Source of the DNA: REBR01 sp033721915
Lineage (GTDB): Bacteria > Pseudomonadota > Gammaproteobacteria > Pseudomonadales > Oleiphilaceae
Reading direction: 5' to 3'
NCBI GenBank assembly: GCA_033721915.1
Contig: JAWWAC010000043.1
Span: 1 to 25,243, forward strand
DNA length: 25,243 nucleotides
Shown: positions 7,701 through 14,891 of the stretch, one piece after another
How the letters are laid out: every line of letters begins with the position of its first letter
Numbering within the stretch: the stretch's first letter is position 1
Notes under the pieces: generated by a model
Database searches by the model: none
Told to the model about the DNA's origin: nothing
What the model saw: only the letters and a program-made list of their open reading frames with translations
Program-made: the position numbers and the translations under genes

Positions 7701-8613
7701 GGGGAGAAATGGCGGTGGGGTGGTTGTGGGTTTCCACCTTGATCAGAATATGGATCGGCTCATCCCGGTAAACATAGCGCTGGGATGCCGGGTCGGGATA
7801 AAAGCGCTGCCCCTGACTGCCTTCCAGTACAGCGGCATTATCGCTATAAGCGGACAGCACGCCCTGGCCACTGATCTCATTGGTGTTGCGGATCATGGCA
7901 AACAGGGACTTGTCCTTGGCCTCACCGTCCAGATCCCAGGAGGCATTGAAGATCTTGTGCCGGCAGTGCTCGGAGTTGGCCTGGGCAAACATCATCAACT
8001 CCACATCCGTGGGGTCGCGGCCGAGGCCCGCAAAGGAGGTCACCAGATAATCGATCTCATCCTCCGCCAGTGCCAGTCCCAGTTCGCCATTGGCCCTGAC
8101 CAGCGCCTCGCGCCCTCCCTCCTGGAGCGGAACGCGTGTCAGTGGCCGGGGCTCCTCATCACCAAACAGCAGCTCCGCCGCGGCCATTTCGTGAAACACC
8201 CGCTCTGTCATGCGGTCGTGCAGCAACTCGGCCAGGCTCTCACGCTGTCGTGGCGTCAGTCGTGAAGAGGTGCGCACATAATAGGCCACGCCCCGCTCGA
8301 TACGCTTGATCTGCCGCAGGCCGCAGTTGCCGGCAATGTCCGTGGCCTTGCTGGACCAGGGGGAAATGGTGCCGGGACGGGGAATCACCAGAAAAAGCAC
8401 CCCGTCGGCAGGCTCCACCGATACCCTCGGGCCATAACAGAGAAGACGATTGAGCACATTCAGCTGAGACTCGCTGAGAGCCTCATCAGTGGCCACAAAA
8501 TGCATGAATTCGGCATAGATCGAGGCCACAGTCGGCACCCTTTCCCGGGCCTGAGCCAGCAGGTTCTCGGCACGAAAGGATGACAGGGCAGGGGCGCCAC
8601 GCAGTTCCAGCAT
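4711..8613 (-). CDS. purL: Phosphoribosylformylglycinamidine synthase, single-chain (FGAM synthetase)
   Basis: PurL converts formyl-GAR, glutamine and ATP into FGAM in the fourth step of purine synthesis, directly after the PurT step encoded earlier in this window. The 1300-residue product is the large single-chain form (E. coli 1295). It has the N-terminal PurS-like part, two AIRS-type ATP-binding halves (GGGAASSMDSG, SNWMAPAGHPGEDANLY, IPVKGK-like IPVGKDSMSMKT), and a C-terminal glutamine amidotransferase domain with the nucleophile C1140 (LGVCNGCQM), H1265 and E1267 (MMPHPERVF). The start is set at the ATG at 8611-8613 (MLELRGAPALSSF), which aligns with the E. coli start; the open frame upstream carries 56 unrelated codons. 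A GAGG lies rather far (12 bases) upstream of it, and a GTG three codons earlier is an alternative. It stands alone and divergent from mltF. Confidence 0.97.
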   Translation of the reverse strand: MLELRGAPALSSFRAENLLAQARERVPTVASIYAEFMHFVATDEALSESQLNVLNRLLCYGPRVSVEPADGVLFLVIPRPGTISPWSSKATDIAGNCGLRQIKRIERGVAYYVRTSSRLTPRQRESLAELLHDRMTERVFHEMAAAELLFGDEEPRPLTRVPLQEGGREALVRANGELGLALAEDEIDYLVTSFAGLGRDPTDVELMMFAQANSEHCRHKIFNASWDLDGEAKDKSLFAMIRNTNEISGQGVLSAYSDNAAVLEGSQGQRFYPDPASQRYVYRDEPIHILIKVETHNHPTAISPHAGSATGAGGEIRDEGATGKGGKPKAGLTGFTVSNLRLPGFIRPWEGIESRPERLASPLKIMLDGPIGGAAFNNEFGRPNLSGYFRTFEQSVPGPAGEEVRGYHKPIMIAGGMGNIREEHVDKGGIAPGARLIVLGGPAMLIGLGGGAASSMDSGASAEDLDFASVQRGNPEMERRCQEVIDRCWQLGDANPIAFIHDVGAGGLSNALPELVKDGGRGGRFELRDVPNDEPGMSPAEIWCNESQERYVLAVSPENMSRFDAICRRERCPYADVGEALEKPDLSVQDSYFNNAPVDLPMQVLFGKPPKMHRSAETAHFTKPVFDSRGIDISEAADRVLQFPAVAGKGFLITIGDRSITGMVARDQMVGPWQVPVADVAVTTSSFQGYTGEAMAMGERTPLACINAPASGRMAVGEVVTNMAAAAIDRLSDIRLSANWMAPAGHPGEDANLYATVKAVGMELCPALGISIPVGKDSMSMKTVWEEDNQQKSVTSPLSLIISGFAPVSDVRRTLTPQLRTDCGETDLILVDLGAGRNRLGGSALAQVYQSMGAVAPDLEDPEDLKAFFAVIQGLNRDNRLLAYHDRSDGGLFTTLCEMAFAGHTGLKINLDGLAEEASQLPRELFNEELGAVIQVRRQETAAILQQFSGAGLGDQVSVIGTPGDDDRITFTLQGEPVLSRTRTYYHQLWAETSYRIQALRDNAACAEEEFHGLAREDDPGLNAQLTFDPQDNIAAPMINTGVRPRIAVLREQGVNGQLEMAAAFDQAGFDSVDVHMSDVLSGRVTLDDFQSLVACGGFSYGDVLGAGEGWAKSILFNSRGRDQFAAFFEREDVLALGVCNGCQMLSNLRELIPGSEHWPHFVRNRSEQFEARQVMVEVMPSRSVLMRGMEGSRLPIAVAHGEGLAQFRDSKQQSALVAADQLALRYIDNAGGATETYPANPNGSPGGMTGLCNADGRVTLMMPHPERVFRTVQNSWHPPEWQEEGAWLRLFRNARYWLG

Positions 8614-8670
8614 GATAATCACGGGCCTCACAGTAAACGGCAGGATGATCGGGGATTTTTGAGAGTGCGT

Positions 8671-8676
8671 ATGATA
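8671..8676 (-). promoter_or_regulatory. Possible -10 of the purL promoter
   Basis: Minus-strand TATCAT lies 58 bases upstream of the purL ATG; the best -35 at 16 bases is the weak GTTTTC. No PurR-type operator (ACGCAAACGTTTGCGT-like) is visible in the purL-mltF gap. Confidence 0.3.
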
Positions 8677-8748
8677 CTGGAAAGCCCCGGGCGAAAACAG
8701 ATTTAGCGCAGCCGAGTTGCCACCCGGCGTGCCTGCCCGCCGTGACAA

Positions 8749-8777
8749 TTGACTGACACGCCGGGTCAGTGGATCAT
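8749..8777 (+). promoter_or_regulatory. Predicted promoter of mltF
   Basis: TTGACT (8749-8754), a 17-base spacer and GATCAT (8772-8777). The spacer carries an inverted repeat ACTGAC/GTCAGT (8752-8757 and 8765-8770) that could be an operator or chance. The distance to the chosen mltF start is about 95 bases. Confidence 0.4.
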
Positions 8778-8796
8778 CCACCCATAGGTAACGCCG

Positions 8797-8834
8797 ACCG
8801 GTGGCCGGCCCCTAACGGCCGTGGCACCGGTTTT
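8797..8834 (+). terminator. Leader hairpin with T run upstream of mltF (attenuator-like)
   Basis: Outer arms ACCGGTG (8797-8803) and CACCGGT (8825-8831) pair perfectly, an inner GCCG/CGGC pair extends the stem around an eight-base loop, and the structure is followed by TTTT (8831-8834). It lies between the predicted promoter and the coding region, so if transcribed it would act in the 5' leader. The short T run and the internal bulge make termination uncertain. Confidence 0.35.
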
Positions 8835-8878
8835 GGCAAGGCCGTGTTTTGGGAGAGTTGTCCATCAAGAACCACAAG

Positions 8879-10462
8879 ATGCCAGGAGCGCACAACGCCG
8901 CAACCATCAGGACGGCAGCCAGTGTCGTCGGGCTGCCGCTAACGGGGTTGCCGGGATATTTTCTGAGCCATCACCGCCGTGCCCTGCTCCCGTCACTGCT
9001 GCTGGCCGCACTGACTCTGCTCAGCGCCTGCTCCCCCCCCACCACCCTGGAACGGATTGAGCAGGAGCAGGTGCTCCATGTGGTTACCCTGACCGCCCCG
9101 GGCATCTATTACCAGGAGCGGGGGCAGGAGGCCGGGCTGGAATACGAGTTGGCCAGGCGCTTTGCCCGACACTTGGGTGTTGAGCTGCGCCTGGAGGTGG
9201 TCCAGGATCTGGGCGAGCTTTTCCAGAGGCTGGACCGCAACCATACCCACCTGGCCGCCGCCGGACTGCCCATCAACCAGGATTTGCGCAGCCGATATAA
9301 GGTAGGCCCCCATTTCCTGCGAACCCGCCCGGTGGTGATCTATCACGGCGACAACGAACGCCCCCAGACGCCACAGGATCTGGTCGGGCGCTCCATCACT
9401 GTGATCCGCGACAGCCATCACCACTACCGCCTGCAGACCCTGAGCGAGAGCCTGCCGGGTCTGGAGTGGCAGGCCAGGGCGGATATCGACTCCGCCGAGC
9501 TGATGCACCGGGTCAATGAAGGGTCACTGGATATCGCCATCGTCGATTCGAACCAGCTGGCCATCAACAAGGTTTACTTTCCAAAGGTGCGGGAAGCCTT
9601 CCCACTGGACAGCGAGATGCCGGTGGCCTGGCTGTTCCCGGCGGAAGCAGACAATGAAGGACTGCTTCAGGAGGCCAGGGAGTTTCATCACCGGATCCGT
9701 GAAAACGGCACCTTTGACCAGCTGGTGGAACGCTATTACGGCCATCTGGACCGGCTCGACTATGTGGGTGCGAAAACCTTTGTCAAACACCTGGAAAACC
9801 GGCTGCCACGCTATCGCACCCTGTTTCAGAAAGCAGCGGAAGAGTACGACCTGGACTGGCGCCTGGTCGCCGCCATCGGCTACCAGGAGTCCCACTGGAA
9901 CCCCAGTGCCGTCTCCCCCACCGGGGTGCGGGGCCTCATGATGCTGACCCTTCCCACCGCCAGACAGATGGGGGTCAAGGACCGGGTGGACCCGGCCTCC
10001 AGCATCTGGGGAGGCACCCGCTACTTCCGGCGCATGAAAAACCGCCTGCCTGAGCGCATCAAGGACCCCGACCGGACCTGGCTGGCACTGGCCGCCTACA
10101 ACGTGGGGTTCGGCCACATGGAGGACGCACGGGTACTGACCCAGCGCCATGGGGAAGACCCGGACAAATGGATGGACGTCAAGGAACACCTGCCGCTGCT
10201 TGCCCAGAAGAAGTGGTACACCCAGACCCGTTATGGCTACGCCAGGGGCTGGGAGCCGGTCATCTACGTGCAGAACATCCGCCGCTATTACGATGTGCTG
10301 ACCTGGATGTACCCGGACAGGGAGGATCAGGACATGGCCGACGTGGACATGGAGTCGCCTCTGGAAAAACAGCAGGAGCCTCCCCTAGAACCGCTGCAGC
10401 TGCATGAGAACGCCAGTGAAAACCCCGACTCACAGATCCGGACTCTGCCCTGGGCCCTGTAA
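8879..10462 (+). CDS. mltF: Membrane-bound lytic murein transglycosylase F
   Basis: MltF cleaves the MurNAc-GlcNAc bond of peptidoglycan to leave 1,6-anhydro-muropeptides and is held at the outer membrane. The product (527 residues from this ATG) has a hydrophobic segment ending in the lipobox LLSAC (C51), then a family-3 solute-binding-like domain (about 60-290) and a C-terminal Slt-type catalytic domain with E337 in YQESHWNP, followed by SPTGVRGLMMLT and ALAAYNVGFGHMEDAR. Length agrees with E. coli MltF (518), which however lacks a lipobox. The start is uncertain: this ATG gives an unusually long stretch before the signal core, it has only a weak ribosome site, and TTG codons at 8849 and 8948 are alternatives. 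Convergent with recX, 18 bases apart, and divergent from purL, a neighbour pair known from pseudomonads. Confidence 0.92.
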   Translation: MPGAHNAATIRTAASVVGLPLTGLPGYFLSHHRRALLPSLLLAALTLLSACSPPTTLERIEQEQVLHVVTLTAPGIYYQERGQEAGLEYELARRFARHLGVELRLEVVQDLGELFQRLDRNHTHLAAAGLPINQDLRSRYKVGPHFLRTRPVVIYHGDNERPQTPQDLVGRSITVIRDSHHHYRLQTLSESLPGLEWQARADIDSAELMHRVNEGSLDIAIVDSNQLAINKVYFPKVREAFPLDSEMPVAWLFPAEADNEGLLQEAREFHHRIRENGTFDQLVERYYGHLDRLDYVGAKTFVKHLENRLPRYRTLFQKAAEEYDLDWRLVAAIGYQESHWNPSAVSPTGVRGLMMLTLPTARQMGVKDRVDPASSIWGGTRYFRRMKNRLPERIKDPDRTWLALAAYNVGFGHMEDARVLTQRHGEDPDKWMDVKEHLPLLAQKKWYTQTRYGYARGWEPVIYVQNIRRYYDVLTWMYPDREDQDMADVDMESPLEKQQEPPLEPLQLHENASENPDSQIRTLPWAL

Positions 10463-10480
10463 CCCCGGGGCCCGGGTGCC

Positions 10481-10975
10481 TTACGGCCCGTCCCCTGCCC
10501 CCTCATTCAGCACGGCTTCCACCTGCTCCCGGGTAAAACCCCGGCGGGACAGAAAACGCCCCTGACGCCCCTGTTCCTGCCAGGACAGCGGTCCCCGTGG
10601 GGAAAAGCGCCGCTGCCTCTGGGCCCGGGCCTGCTCCAGCCACTGCTCTGATGTCACCTCAGAGAGCGCCTCCGGCTGCCAGTGAACCCCCTTCTGCTGA
10701 AGGTCTGCCAGAATCCGCAGCGGCCCGTAGCCCTGCTCCACACGATGGCGGACAAACACCTGGGCGAACCGCTCATCATCCAGCCAACCCTGATCCTCCA
10801 GCCGGTTCAGCACCGTCTCAATGGCCCCGCTGGAAAACTGCCTCTGGATCAGTTTGAAGTACAGCTCCTGGCGGCTGTGCTCGCGCCGGGTCAGCAACTT
10901 CAGCGCCCTCGCCTCGATCTCTGCGGGGTCTTCTTCCTTTTCCGGCGGGGTATCATGATGGTCGTGGTCAGACAC
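10481..10975 (-). CDS. recX: Regulatory protein RecX
   Basis: RecX binds RecA filaments and limits recombinase and SOS co-protease activity. The 164-residue product has the three-helix repeat pattern of the family, with ALKLLTRREHSRQELYFKL near residue 24, LEDQGWLDDERFAQVFVRHR near 60 and the LSRRGFTREQVEAVL segment at the C-terminus. The start is GTG at 10973-10975, with GGGAG seven bases upstream; no in-frame ATG exists in the N-terminal part. The first 20 residues are acidic and histidine-rich (DHDHHD) and not part of the conserved fold. In many gammaproteobacteria recX follows recA; here recA is not adjacent, and recX lies alone between mltF and the DUF349 gene, so it must have its own promoter. 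No LexA box is evident to me upstream. Confidence 0.9.
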   Translation of the reverse strand: MSDHDHHDTPPEKEEDPAEIEARALKLLTRREHSRQELYFKLIQRQFSSGAIETVLNRLEDQGWLDDERFAQVFVRHRVEQGYGPLRILADLQQKGVHWQPEALSEVTSEQWLEQARAQRQRRFSPRGPLSWQEQGRQGRFLSRRGFTREQVEAVLNEGAGDGP

Positions 10976-11002
10976 TAATCGGCTCCCGATCCTCTGGCGT
11001 CG

Positions 11003-11022
11003 CCCGGGTGGGCGCCACCGGG
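11003..11022. other. GC-rich hairpin between recX and the DUF349 gene
   Basis: CCCGGGTGG and CCACCGGG pair with a single bulged G around a GCG loop. It lies upstream of both divergent genes and lacks a T run on either strand, so it is not a normal intrinsic terminator. Confidence 0.35.
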
Positions 11023-11034
11023 AGACTGTGTTAA

Positions 11035-11062
11035 TTTACCAACGCACCGTTTATGCCATATT
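11035..11062 (+). promoter_or_regulatory. Predicted promoter of the DUF349 gene
   Basis: TTTACC (11035-11040), a 16-base spacer and CATATT (11057-11062), each four of six to consensus, in the only AT-rich patch of this gap. The predicted start lies about 45 bases before the ATG at 11115. Confidence 0.35.
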
Positions 11063-11114
11063 GCCGGCGCTTAACGCCACCGGTTCGGCTTCCAGACAGA
11101 CAGGACAATCAGCA

Positions 11115-13565
11115 ATGGCCGGGTTTCTAAAACAATTCTTCGCCCCCCGCAAGCCACAGTCACCATATAACCGCCAGAAGGACAGCGCCGACAGCGCCAG
11201 ACACCGCTCCGGCACGGCCTCTGACCCCTCCCCCACAGCGCCCCCCAGGCCCACGGACACCCCGGAGCTGCTGGCCATCAATGGCGCCACCGCCGCCGAC
11301 CGGCTGAAAGGCGTTGAGCAGCTGCAGGAAGAGCAGGCACTGCAACGGGTGGTCAAGGCCCTGAAGGGGCGTGACAAGGGGGCTTTCCAGGCCGCACGCC
11401 AGAAACTGAAAACGCTGCGTGAGGCCGCCGCCGAGGAAGCCAACCGCCAGAAAGCCCTTCAGGAGCTGATCGGCCAGATGGAGACACTGGCCAACAGCGA
11501 GGACCTCAAGCTCTACCAGGCACGGCTGCAGACACTGGAGAAACGCTGGCAGCCACTGAGCGAGAAGGCCGACACGGAACAAAGCCGGCGCTACCTTCAG
11601 GCACTGAGCACCAGCCGCGAAAGAGCCCGTGCAATGGAGGCGGAAAAAGCCGCTGAAGAGACCCGTCAGCAACAGAGCCAACAGCAGAAGGACACACTGG
11701 CGCTGCTCCAGGAAAGCCTGGAACAGCTCGCCGGCGCCGTGGACGCCGCCGGCCCCAGCCTCTCGGCCCTGGACGCACTGCTGAAAACCCAGCACAACCG
11801 CTGGCAGGAAGCCACCCGGGACAATCCGCCGGATCCGGCCCTTGGCAAGCGCTTCGAGAGCCTGACCGGGGAGCTCGAACGCTACATGGACGCGGTGCGA
11901 CGGCTGCAGAACGAACGGGAATCATTGCAGCAGGCACTGGATGAGGACGCAGAGCTCACCCCGCTGCTGGAGCGTATTGACTGGCCTTCCCGTTATGCTG
12001 CCCCGCTGGTATTGCGGGAAGCCCGTGAAAAAGCCGGCAAAAGCGCTCCGGCAGCAGCGCCGGAGAAAGACACCGCCTCCGCCAGTGATCAAAAAGCGGC
12101 CAGGGAGGCCCTGGAGCAGGCCATCCGGGAGCTGGAGCAGTCATTGGGGGACAAGCAGCTCAACCCCGCCAAGCAACAGTTCCGCCGCCTGCAGAAACTG
12201 CGGGACCAGTCACCGAAAGCCGTTGTGAATGGTTACCGTGACCGCATTACCGCACTGGGCCGCCAGCTGGGAGAACTGCGCGACTGGCAGGGCTTCGCCA
12301 CCCGGCCCAAACAGGAAGCCCTGTGTGAGCAGATGGCCTATCTGGCGTCACAGCAGCACATGGACCCGGAGACCAAGGCCCGCCACATCCAGGAACTGCA
12401 GCAGGCCTGGCGGGATCTGGGCGGCTCACCGGACCAGGCCCTGTGGCAGCAGTTCAAGCAGGCCGCCGATGAAGCCTTTGCCCCCTGCAAAGACTATTTT
12501 GCCGCCCGGGATGAACTCAAACACGCCAACCTGTCTCAACGGGAAGCCATCTGCGAGCAGCTGCAGACCTTTGTGGACAACGCCGACTGGCAGCAGTGCG
12601 ACTGGAAAGGGGTGGAGAAGATCCACCGCCAGGCCCGCATGGAATGGCGGGAAGCCAAACCCGTGGACCTGCGTGCCAACCGGCCACTGCAGAAACGCTT
12701 CGACCAGCTGCTCAAGCAGATCGACCAGCAGCTGGACAGCGAGCGTGAACGCAATATCGCCGCCAAGGAGTCGATTGTGAGCCGCGCCGAAGCCCTGATC
12801 GACCACGAGCCACTGGCCGAGGCCACCGAGTCCGCCAAGGCTCTGCAAAAGGAGTGGCAGTCCCTGGGCATCACCCCCAGAGGCCGTGACCGGGAGCTCT
12901 GGCAGGCCTTCCGCGCCGCCTGCGACCGGATCTTTGCCCGCCTGTCCGCACGCAACGAGGCACTGGATGCCGCCCGCGACCAGGCCCGCCAGGAGGGGGA
13001 AGCCCTGCTGGCGCAGCTGCAGGCACTGAGCCCGTCACAGGCCGACCCGGCCACACTCCGGCAGATCCGCCAGAGCTTTGAAGCCCTGGACCTGCCCGCA
13101 GACAGCCGTGAGCTGAAAAGCCGTTTCCAGCATCAGCTCGGTCAGCTTCAGGACCAGCAGATCCATGCCCTCCAGCAACGCCGGGGCGAAGACTGGAAGC
13201 AGGCGCTACACCAGCATCGCAGCAACCAGCCGGTACCGGTGGAAAGTTTCACACAGGCGCCACTGCCGGCCCAGCAGATCACCGACCAGAGCGAGCGCAA
13301 CGAGCAGGCCCGCGCCTACTGCGTGCGACTGGAGATTCTCACCGGCGCCGACAGCCCCGGGGAAGACCGCTCACTGCGCATGGCCATGCAGGTCAGCCGG
13401 CTCAACGACAGCCTGCAGGGTCAGCAGAGCCCGGAATCCCTGTGGGATGAAATCGATGCGCTGCTGGCGGGGTTCTGCCAGCTTGAATCCGAGCCGGCCC
13501 TGCCCGAGGGGATCTACCAGCGACTGGAGCGGGTGATTGATCACTGGCTGTCGACACCTGCCTGA
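11115..13565 (+). CDS. DUF349 domain-containing protein, large helical protein of unknown function
   Basis: The 816-residue product is nearly all charged, glutamine- and alanine-rich helix with no signal peptide or membrane segment, so a cytoplasmic, coiled-coil or spectrin-like protein is expected. The diagnostic DUF349 pattern, tryptophan then F-[RK]-x-A-x-D-x-x-F, occurs at about 443-455 (LWQQFKQAADEAF) and 595-607 (LWQAFRAACDRIF), with weaker copies elsewhere (for example ALGKRFESLTGELE, and the KRFDQLLKQID region). A proline-rich, disordered N-terminus (about 10-50) precedes the helices. I chose ATG 11115 (MAGFLKQFFAPRK) because an AGGA lies nine bases upstream and related proteins start with this motif; an open frame extends 29 codons further up. 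It is monocistronic and followed by a hairpin with T run. Function is not known for the family; I infer only a structural or scaffold-like role from composition. Confidence 0.88.
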   Translation: MAGFLKQFFAPRKPQSPYNRQKDSADSARHRSGTASDPSPTAPPRPTDTPELLAINGATAADRLKGVEQLQEEQALQRVVKALKGRDKGAFQAARQKLKTLREAAAEEANRQKALQELIGQMETLANSEDLKLYQARLQTLEKRWQPLSEKADTEQSRRYLQALSTSRERARAMEAEKAAEETRQQQSQQQKDTLALLQESLEQLAGAVDAAGPSLSALDALLKTQHNRWQEATRDNPPDPALGKRFESLTGELERYMDAVRRLQNERESLQQALDEDAELTPLLERIDWPSRYAAPLVLREAREKAGKSAPAAAPEKDTASASDQKAAREALEQAIRELEQSLGDKQLNPAKQQFRRLQKLRDQSPKAVVNGYRDRITALGRQLGELRDWQGFATRPKQEALCEQMAYLASQQHMDPETKARHIQELQQAWRDLGGSPDQALWQQFKQAADEAFAPCKDYFAARDELKHANLSQREAICEQLQTFVDNADWQQCDWKGVEKIHRQARMEWREAKPVDLRANRPLQKRFDQLLKQIDQQLDSERERNIAAKESIVSRAEALIDHEPLAEATESAKALQKEWQSLGITPRGRDRELWQAFRAACDRIFARLSARNEALDAARDQARQEGEALLAQLQALSPSQADPATLRQIRQSFEALDLPADSRELKSRFQHQLGQLQDQQIHALQQRRGEDWKQALHQHRSNQPVPVESFTQAPLPAQQITDQSERNEQARAYCVRLEILTGADSPGEDRSLRMAMQVSRLNDSLQGQQSPESLWDEIDALLAGFCQLESEPALPEGIYQRLERVIDHWLSTPA

Positions 13566-13572
13566 GCACTTC

Positions 13573-13589
13573 GGTCAATGACATTGACC
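13573..13589. promoter_or_regulatory. Perfect palindrome upstream of the beta-oxidation operon
   Basis: GGTCAATG-A-CATTGACC: eight-base arms around one central base, just after the DUF349 stop codon and about 80 bases before the thiolase ATG. The size and symmetry suit a homodimeric repressor of the TetR or GntR type, the classes that control fatty-acid genes, but it does not match the FadR or PsrA consensus as I know them. It could also be a hairpin in the DUF349 mRNA tail. Confidence 0.4.
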
Positions 13590-13610
13590 AGTCTCGCCAT
13601 TACCGCCGTC

Positions 13611-13641
13611 CTGACCACGCCTTAGGCTGTGGTCAGCTTTT
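13611..13641 (+). terminator. Intrinsic terminator after the DUF349 gene or attenuator of the fad operon
   Basis: Arms CTGACCAC (13611-13618) and GTGGTCAG (13629-13636) pair perfectly, an inner GCC/GGC extends the stem around a TTA loop with one bulged T, and C-TTTT follows. It ends only 25 bases before the thiolase ATG, which leaves no room for a promoter in between. Confidence 0.55.
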
Positions 13642-13666
13642 ACCACCATCAGACAGAGAGACCAGC

Positions 13667-14875
13667 ATGACCAACGAAGCCTATATCTTCGATGCGGTAC
13701 GCTCACCGCGTGGGCGCGGTAAAAAAGACGGCGCCCTCTATGAGATCAAGCCCGTAGACCTCCTGGGCAGCATGTTCCGTGCCCTGCAGTCACGCACCCA
13801 ACTGGATACCAGCCAGGTGGACGACATTGTCATGGGCTGTGTCACCGCCATCGGGGATCAGGGAGCGGATATCGCCAAGACCGCCGCACTGGCGGTGGAC
13901 TGGGACGAGCGCGTGGCCGGGGTCACACTCAACCGCTTCTGCGCCTCAGGCCTTGAAGCGGTCAACCTGGCGGCCATGAAAGTCCGCTCCGGCTGGGAAG
14001 ATCTGGTGGTGGCCGGCGGTGTGGAATCCATGTCCCGAGTGCCCATGGGCTCCGACGGTGGCGCCTGGGCCTCTGACCCGGCCACCAACGCCCACACCGG
14101 CTTTATGCCTCAGGGCATCGGCGCCGACCTGATCGCCACACTGGAGGGCTTCAGCCGCGCCGATGTGGACGCCTTTGCCGCCAACTCCCAGCGCAAGGCC
14201 GCTCAGGCCTGGGAAGAAGGCCGCTTCAGCCGCTCCATTATTCCGGTGACTGACATGAACGGACTGGTGGTACTGGACCGGGACCAGCACGTACGCCCCG
14301 GCACCACCGCCGAGGCACTGGCCGGCCTCAAGCCCTCCTTCCAGATGATGGGCGAGATGGGCTTCGACAGCGTGGCCCGTGAGCGCTACCACTATGTGGA
14401 GAAGATCGACCACGTGCACACACCGGGCAACTCCTCCGGCATCGTGGACGGCGCCACCGCCATGCTCATCGGCAGCGAGGCCAAGGGCCGCGAGCTGGGC
14501 CTGACCCCCAGGGCGCGTATTGTCGCCACCGCCGTCACCAGCACCGACCCCACCATCATGCTCACAGGCCCTGCCCCCGCCACCCGTAAGGTGCTGGAAA
14601 AGGCCGGTCTGAGCGTTGACGACATCGACCTGTTCGAGGTGAACGAAGCCTTCGCCGCCGTGGTGATGCGCTTCCAGAAGGAAATGGGCGTGCCGGACGA
14701 GAAAGTGAACGTCAACGGCGGCGCCATTGCCATGGGCCACCCCCTGGGCGCCACAGGCGCCATGATCGTCGGCACCCTGCTGGACGAGCTGGAGCGCCAG
14801 AACAAGCGCTACGGCCTGGCGACACTCTGTGTCGGCGGCGGTATGGGCATTGCCACCATCATTGAACGGGTATAA
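13667..14875 (+). CDS. Acetyl-CoA C-acyltransferase (thiolase), beta-oxidation type
   Basis: Thiolase catalyses the last step of beta-oxidation, splitting 3-ketoacyl-CoA with CoA into acetyl-CoA and a shortened acyl-CoA. The 402-residue product has the nucleophile C92 in LNRFCASGLEAV, the catalytic H358 in MGHPLGATGAM and the acid/base C388 in LCVGGGMGIA, so the enzyme is complete. The length is usual for FadA/FadI-type and acetoacetyl-CoA thiolases, so the direction of use is set by context: the next gene, 16 bases downstream, is a fused hydratase/dehydrogenase, which makes degradation the likely role. The arrangement resembles the pair PA1736-PA1737 of Pseudomonas aeruginosa. A purine run (AGAGAGA) precedes the ATG. 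Chain-length preference cannot be told. Confidence 0.92.
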   Translation: MTNEAYIFDAVRSPRGRGKKDGALYEIKPVDLLGSMFRALQSRTQLDTSQVDDIVMGCVTAIGDQGADIAKTAALAVDWDERVAGVTLNRFCASGLEAVNLAAMKVRSGWEDLVVAGGVESMSRVPMGSDGGAWASDPATNAHTGFMPQGIGADLIATLEGFSRADVDAFAANSQRKAAQAWEEGRFSRSIIPVTDMNGLVVLDRDQHVRPGTTAEALAGLKPSFQMMGEMGFDSVARERYHYVEKIDHVHTPGNSSGIVDGATAMLIGSEAKGRELGLTPRARIVATAVTSTDPTIMLTGPAPATRKVLEKAGLSVDDIDLFEVNEAFAAVVMRFQKEMGVPDEKVNVNGGAIAMGHPLGATGAMIVGTLLDELERQNKRYGLATLCVGGGMGIATIIERV

Positions 14876-14891
14876 AGGTCGGGAGACAACC

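Noticed and set aside
5902..8265. A 787-codon open frame on the plus strand, antisense to purL.
   Set aside because: It is the mirror of a conserved PurL reading frame; GC-rich codon bias removes stop codons on the opposite strand. The predicted protein has low-complexity His/Gly/Arg content and no domain.
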